38,599 bases of DNA from a virus, in the IMG/VR virus record IMGVR_UViG_3300021962_000010, positions 1 through 38,599 of that record; one strand, given 5' to 3'. The translations under genes were made by a program, and so were the position numbers. This document shows, in pieces, positions 35,455 to 38,599 of this stretch. How positions within the stretch are numbered: the first letter of the stretch is position 1; every line of letters begins with the position of its first letter. The notes beneath the pieces are model-generated. The model was not told where the DNA came from and did not search any database. It saw nothing but the letters and a program-made list of their open reading frames with translations.

Positions 35455-36293
35455 CTAGCAAGCAATCTGCAGCAGATCCAGCTGTTGCATCGGAGCTGGC
35501 AAAGGCCGAGCGCCCCACTGCTGAGCCATGGCAACAGCTACGCCTTGATAGGTGCGGCTGCGTTCTTTCCAGCGATCAGGCCCTGGCGGCATGCGATGCA
35601 CTCGCTGCTCACGACCTTGAACGCAGTGGGTCGGGGTCAACTTGGGCAGATTCTTCAGCCAAAGGCAAGTGGCTTTGACTTCACCGTGGCCGTATTGCCA
35701 CGGCTGGATGATCTGATCGGGCGGCCGGATCGCAGAGCTGATCACGCTGACCGGGTTCTCAATGCACCACCGCTCAATAGGTGCCGCCATGAGTAGGCGC
35801 ACGAAGGCAAGCGCTTCTGCTTGTTCACGTTGCTTGCGATGGAAGTGCCGCGATCCACTGACCGCTAGATGAGTGCAGGGCGGATGAGCCACCATCAGAT
35901 CCCAGCCAAGGTCAAGGATGTGCTCAACGTGGGCCATCCAATGCGGCCCTGGCACTTCAGTGGGCAGCAGGTCGCAGCTCCATGCGTCATGGCCGTGAGC
36001 GCGAAAGGCATCACGGACCCGGCCGCTGTACTCGCTACCCCGCTGCGCTGATCTCCCTCTAAGCAAATCTGCCTATTCTGATTTCGTTCCCGCTCTGCCT
36101 CGGCATCGGGCTCAGTGTGCTTCCGGCTTAACGGAAGGGAGCGCTCACTGGCCTTACTGGTGAGCCCGGCTGGGGATGGGACCAGCAACGCGCCCAAGCC
36201 TCTGTCCGGTCCATGTGGCCGCTCACGCTTGGGCCTTCCAATGGGTTGCCCGGTGACCAGCCCTCGCGCCTCACAGGCGACTAAGACCCGCAT
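35455..36293 (-). pseudogene. DNA methyltransferase-like gene interrupted by a 239-bp element
   Basis: Exon-like part 1 is the ATG at 36293 with codons for MRVLVACE; part 2 resumes with YSGRVRDAFRAHGHDAWSCD at 36030. Without the insert (36031-36269) the frame is 600 bp, 199 aa, open from ATG to stop. The protein has VAHPPCTHLAVSGSRHF with the Pro-Cys of C5 cytosine methyltransferases and an IENP motif, as in phage MTase-like proteins of this size. In the current form the upstream frame runs into the insert and out of phase; a TTG at 36066 in the 3' end of the insert could restart an N-terminally altered 203-aa protein. Whether the gene is dead, re-initiated or repaired at RNA level is unknown. 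Confidence 0.85.
36031..36269 (-). mobile_element. ORF-less structured insertion, HEARO/IscB omega-RNA-like
   Basis: 239 bp inserted after TGTGAG; because GAG also ends the insert the boundary can shift by up to three bases, with no other duplication. Stems visible: CTTCCG/CGGAAG around a 6-base loop (36120-36137), CTCAC/GTGAG (36144-36164), and the GGCC-GCTCACGC-TTG-GGCC arm (36217-36235). On the minus strand CACCGGGCAACCC, AAGGCCCAAGCGTGAGCGGC, GAGGCAGAGCGGGAACGAAA and AGAGGGAGAT near the 3' end look to me like conserved blocks of HEARO/omega-RNA from IS200/IS605-type iscB elements, the last like an iscB ribosome site. No IscB reading frame is present. In such systems the guide is the 5' flank, here GGGTCTTAGTCGCCTGTGAG. 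The RNA identity is from memory and unproven; the insertion itself is clear. Confidence 0.65.
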
Positions 36294-36295
36294 GG

Positions 36296-37175
36296 TCAGA
36301 AGGGCCTGAAGCGTGCGGCGTAGAGATCGCAGATGTCCAGCCAAGCCTGCAGGCACTCGTCTGCGGTGTGGGTCTGGATCGTGAGGCTGCCGGGCCGTGA
36401 CCAGAGCGTGAGGCAGCGGCTGATCAGCAGCTTGTAGTGGTCGCCGATCATTTCCACACCGGCACCGAGCTGGGGTCGGGTGTCGTAGGGCGTTGAGCGC
36501 TCAGAGCTTTGGGTTTTGAGATCAGCGATGCCGTAGGTGCCATCGGCAAAGCGGATCACCAGATCAGCGGTGCCAGCAACGTTGCGGCGCAGGCTGTATG
36601 CCATCACCTCCGCGCCAATCACGGTGATGCGATCCCAGAGCTCGTGAGCGAGCAAGGGCTCGATCCAGGCGCTGTAGTCACCATGGGGCGCTGGAGACAG
36701 GTTCGGCGGTGGGTTGGGGTTGAAGCGCTGGTGGGTCATCACCTCCAAGGCCTTGTGGATCGTGTTGCCCCGTGGCTCCCAGATGTGGCGGCTGGCCATG
36801 ATCGCCTCCATCTGTTGTGGCGTCTTGGTGACCGCCGAGATCAGGCTCGTGACGGACACGGGGAACTGGTGGCCACTGGTGAGGCAGTACGTCCACGTCT
36901 GGCTGTCCCTTGTTAGGCCTAGTGGCTGCAGCCACGTCGAAGTCGCGGGGGCTGATGGGTTGGACGGCTTCACCGGTGTTGGGATTGCGGAGTGGATTGA
37001 AGTAGGGAACTGGGTAGTCGAAGTTGGGGCCGAAGTATGAAGAGCGGCGAGCTTGCAGGAGCTGGTATTCGTAGTCGGGAGGCGGGATGTCGAGCTGTTC
37101 CATCGTCCAGTAGCCGGCATTGATGCCGCGTTGGAGGATTGCTTGGACGGCTGAGAGATCAAGGAAGCGTTGCAT
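36296..37175 (-). CDS. Cas4/RecB-like PD-(D/E)XK exonuclease, in two overlapping frames
   Basis: The frame from ATG 37175 gives a sensible 84-residue start (MQRFLDLSAVQAILQRGINA, GYWTMEQLDIPPPDYEYQ, PISPRDFDVAAA). From near 36919 the +1 frame carries the nuclease: RDSQTWTYCLTSGHQFPVSV, KTPQQMEAIMASRHIWEPRG, NTIHKALEVM, AGTADLVIRFADGTYGIADL then KTQ (the D ... D-x-K active site), QLGAGVEMIGDHYK and a final CLQAWLDICDLYAARF. Joined, about 292 aa. The join needs a +1 shift near ACT AGG C; it may be programmed, a real mutation, a sequencing error, or two genes (the second lacking an obvious start). The enzyme would resect ends for the DUF1071 protein. Confidence 0.7.
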
Positions 37176-37507
37176 CAGCGCACCCTCCAGATCGGCTGGC
37201 GGCGGGCGTGGCTGCGCAGGCTGGTGCTTTTGCCTAAGCGGCCGGTGTCGATCAGGACGCCAGCCCTGACCAGCTGATTGGTGAGACTGCCCCAAGCGTT
37301 GTGGTGATGGGGCACCACACCGGCGTCTTCGCAGACGCGGCGCATTTCTTCGGCCAGGCACTCGGTGCCGGAGAGGCGCTCAAGGATCACGGCCTTGGCC
37401 TGCTCCATGAAGGCGGTGCCGGCATTACGAGCGACCGTGGCGATGGCGTGGTCTCTAGCAGCCTCGCTAGCGCTAACCGAGAAGTCAAAGAGGGGGCCAA
37501 GACTCAC
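37175..37507 (-). CDS. Winged-helix-like early protein, 110 aa
   Basis: GTG start in a GTGA overlap with the 56-aa gene; the stop overlaps the next ATG as TGATG. A helical head (SEAARDHAIATVARNAGTAF) precedes LAEEMRRVCEDAGVVPHHHN, AWGSLTNQLVRAGVLIDTGR and HARRQPIWRV, a pattern of a helix-turn-helix plus wing seen in small phage replication-cluster proteins. Probably DNA-binding; role unknown. It lies between the replication-like proteins and the exonuclease. Confidence 0.6.
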   Translation of the reverse strand: MSLGPLFDFSVSASEAARDHAIATVARNAGTAFMEQAKAVILERLSGTECLAEEMRRVCEDAGVVPHHHNAWGSLTNQLVRAGVLIDTGRLGKSTSLRSHARRQPIWRVR

Positions 37508-37674
37508 AGCTCACCTCGCTGCAGCTTTCGTGCTTTGGCTGCGTCAAAACGATCCTGCTCGCGGTCTTTGCCGCGTTGCCATGCTTCAAACGATTGCCCA
37601 GCCTTGGGACCGTTGGCCTTGAGCTTGACGGTTTTAAAGGTGGTGGCTGGCACCCAGTCTTGCTTGCGAGTCAC
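37504..37674 (-). CDS. Small basic early protein, 56 aa
   Basis: A GTG start overlaps the upstream stop (GTGA) and its TGA overlaps the next GTG (GTGA). MTRKQDWVPATTFKTVKLKA is followed by a charged helix (SFEAWQRGKDREQDRFDAAK ARKLQRGEL). Lys/Arg-rich, likely nucleic-acid- or protein-binding. No family recognised. Coupling on both sides makes it certain as a gene position. Confidence 0.65.
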   Translation of the reverse strand: MTRKQDWVPATTFKTVKLKANGPKAGQSFEAWQRGKDREQDRFDAAKARKLQRGEL

Positions 37675-38066
37675 CAGGCCACCTCCTGCAGCAGCGGGTT
37701 GGTTACAGGCGGCTCTGGCGGCAGCACGACAGCACCAGGCTGCGGCTGTGGGTTGAAGACGTTCGGACGCTGCATCCGCTCCGGTAGGTCAGCCTTCAGG
37801 CCCCAGTCCACGCAGGCGCGGCCATCGCGGTTGCGGAACACGTAGTCGAGCAGCTGCAGGTCCAGCGGCACGTCATCCGGTGGGTTTGGATCAAGGCGCC
37901 GCTGCCCGGCGGCATAGATCAGGATCTCGCGGGTCAGCTCTTGCTTCGCCCGATCAGGGAAGGTCATCCAGGCCAACGACATGGCCATCTCATCCCATGG
38001 CTTGAAACGCGGCAGGGTGCGGCTCAGGGCCAACAGCACGCTGCAGAACTCCTGCTCGGTGATCAT
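37671..38066 (-). CDS. Hypothetical early protein, 131 aa
   Basis: ATG 38066 overlaps the upstream stop (ATGA). The first 60 residues are helical (EQEFCSVLLALSRTLPRFKP; WDEMAMSLAWMTFPDRAKQE) like helicase-loader or DnaT-type N-terminal bundles; the rest (DLQLLDYVFRNRDGRACVDW, then a Pro-rich tail) is less ordered. By position after the replication-like protein it could be a loader partner, but no motif shows it. Confidence 0.55.
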   Translation of the reverse strand: MITEQEFCSVLLALSRTLPRFKPWDEMAMSLAWMTFPDRAKQELTREILIYAAGQRRLDPNPPDDVPLDLQLLDYVFRNRDGRACVDWGLKADLPERMQRPNVFNPQPQPGAVVLPPEPPVTNPLLQEVAW

Positions 38067-38599
38067 GCGGCCTCCGGCGTGGAGAACATGGCGAGGAAGT
38101 TCTCGCGGGTCTGGCGGTCGCGGCTGATTGAGTCCACGTAGCCGGTGGTGCCGGCAACGGCCTTGAGGCTGGGCGGTTCAAAGACATCGCCCCAGCCGCT
38201 CGCTATGGCCCGCTCTAGGGCCTCGCGCCGCTGCTCAGGGGTCCACCCACGCAGCTTGCCGCAGACGCGCTTCCAGACGCCCTCAGAGCGGGTGCCTTTC
38301 TTGACCGCCCAGAACTCGGGCAGCAGCTGCTGGCAATCGAGCAGGTCATCGGGCACAAGGTCCACGTCGATGGCCTTCGTCGCGTAGGCATCTCGCGCAC
38401 GCGCACGCGTATTGGTTTTATTGGTTTTAGGTTTTAATTCTTCTTCTTTAGAAGAAGAATAAGAAGAAGAGTGACTCGCTTCGCTAGCGCTTGCGAGCCC
38501 CAGCGTACCACTAGCGTCAAGAGCCTGAGAGGCCTGCTGCTCCACGAGAAGACTGCAGAACCTAGCCACTGACAGGCTTTTGGGCTTGTGCTCAAGGAT
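38063..38599 (-). CDS. Replication-like protein, 3' part (joins 1-172)
   Basis: Together with 1-172 this makes a 193-aa protein. After the RHH-like head (1-45) comes an Ala/Ser/Gly linker and a low-complexity stretch coded by 38410-38470 (SSSYSSSKEEELKPKTNKTN then TRARARD), and a C-terminal domain: LLPEFWAVKKGTRSEGVWKR, KLRGWTPEQRREALERAIAS and GWGDVFEPP. The last motif (A-I-x-x-G-W-x-x-(V/I)-(F/Y)-E-P) is common in phage replication initiator or helicase-loader proteins. It is the first gene of the early minus operon behind the AACGG array. Function is a guess. Confidence 0.65.
   Translation of the reverse strand: MLEHKPKSLSVARFCSLLVEQQASQALDASGTLGLASASEASHSSSYSSSKEEELKPKTNKTNTRARARDAYATKAIDVDLVPDDLLDCQQLLPEFWAVKKGTRSEGVWKRVCGKLRGWTPEQRREALERAIASGWGDVFEPPSLKAVAGTTGYVDSISRDRQTRENFLAMFSTPEAA
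38437..38460. repeat. Perfect AT-rich hairpin inside the replication-like gene
   Basis: ATTCTTCTTC, loop TTTA and GAAGAAGAAT form a perfect 10-bp stem with a 4-base loop, followed by more GAAGAA and preceded by a run of TTGGTTTTA repeats (38411-38435). The whole 38411-38470 block is far more AT-rich than the surrounding genes and codes for a Ser/Glu/Lys linker. It could be a replication origin element within an initiator gene, as in lambdoid phages. Confidence 0.55.

Noticed and set aside
36031-36269. Group I or group II self-splicing intron in the methyltransferase gene
   Set aside because: None of the boundary choices allowed by the GAG ambiguity gives a group I 5' exon ending in T with an intron ending in G, or a group II GUGYG...AY pair, and I saw no group I core words such as GACTA. 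Splicing is still worth testing experimentally.
1-38599. CRISPR array, diversity-generating retroelement or rRNA
   Set aside because: I found no regularly spaced repeats of 24-40 bases, no reverse transcriptase or template-repeat pair, and no rRNA-like sequence.

Overview
The window looks like a complete, circularly permuted genome of a temperate siphovirus-like phage of a picocyanobacterium (Synechococcus/Cyanobium type). The first 127 bases recur exactly as the last 127 bases, so the unique circle is 38,472 bp; an exact 127-base overlap is what a k=127 assembler leaves at the ends of a circular contig. The host assignment is inference: the short tail-fibre proteins are of cyanophage type, two sigma factors resemble cyanobacterial group-2 and SigF-like factors, and many small proteins look like those of marine and freshwater Synechococcus prophages. 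DNA is GC-rich and densely packed, with most neighbouring genes overlapping as ATGA, GTGA or TGATG.

Layout. (1) 1-1000: control region with a 10-bp-phased AACGG repeat array, two ribbon-helix-helix-like genes, a terminator and a 47-bp imperfect inverted repeat (candidate attP) next to (2) a large serine integrase at 1009-2436 on +. (3) 2457-5678 on +: a lysogeny or regulatory candidate, a DUF1071-like single-strand annealing protein, a possible ssDNA-binding protein, small genes and dCTP deaminase. (4) 5805-7257: a group-2-like sigma factor and small genes on both strands, one weakly NblA-like. (5) 7261-8957 on -: lysis cassette (lysozyme plus peptidase M15 endolysin, two membrane proteins). 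(6) 9038-32385 on -: virion genes, transcribed from high to low coordinates: TerS, a serine-recombinase C-terminal fragment, TerL, a second sigma factor, a membrane-tethered HTH peptide, portal, MuF, HNH endonuclease, tail tube, tail completion, tape measure, tail tip, scaffold-like protein, frameshifted tail chaperone, fibres and, unusually late, the major capsid protein. (7) 32395-35216 on -: RusA resolvase and small genes. (8) 35455-38599 (joining 1-172) on -: early operon with a replication-like protein, a winged-helix-like protein, a Cas4/RecB-like exonuclease and a DNA methyltransferase.

The most striking elements are mobile. The MuF gene is split by a 274-codon intein in its conserved HPN/CRC motif, and the same 822 bp carries on the opposite strand, codon opposite codon, a 247-aa HTH plus Vsr/DUF559-like nuclease: an intein whose candidate homing endonuclease is encoded antisense to itself. 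The methyltransferase is interrupted after its eighth codon by a 239-bp, ORF-less structured element resembling a HEARO/IscB omega-RNA; removing exactly 239 bp restores a 199-aa gene. A free-standing HNH gene and the recombinase fragment add to the mobile load.

Regulation may also be unusual. A GGCAACYTNAGGC-like element recurs at more than a dozen gene junctions, just after or across the upstream stop codon and usually 14-34 nt before the next start. The tail chaperone carries an A AAA AAG slippery heptamer behind an AGGAGG. One of the two phage sigma factors appears to lack region 4. There is no DNA polymerase or recognisable replicative helicase, so replication probably relies on the host plus the phage annealing, exonuclease and RusA proteins.
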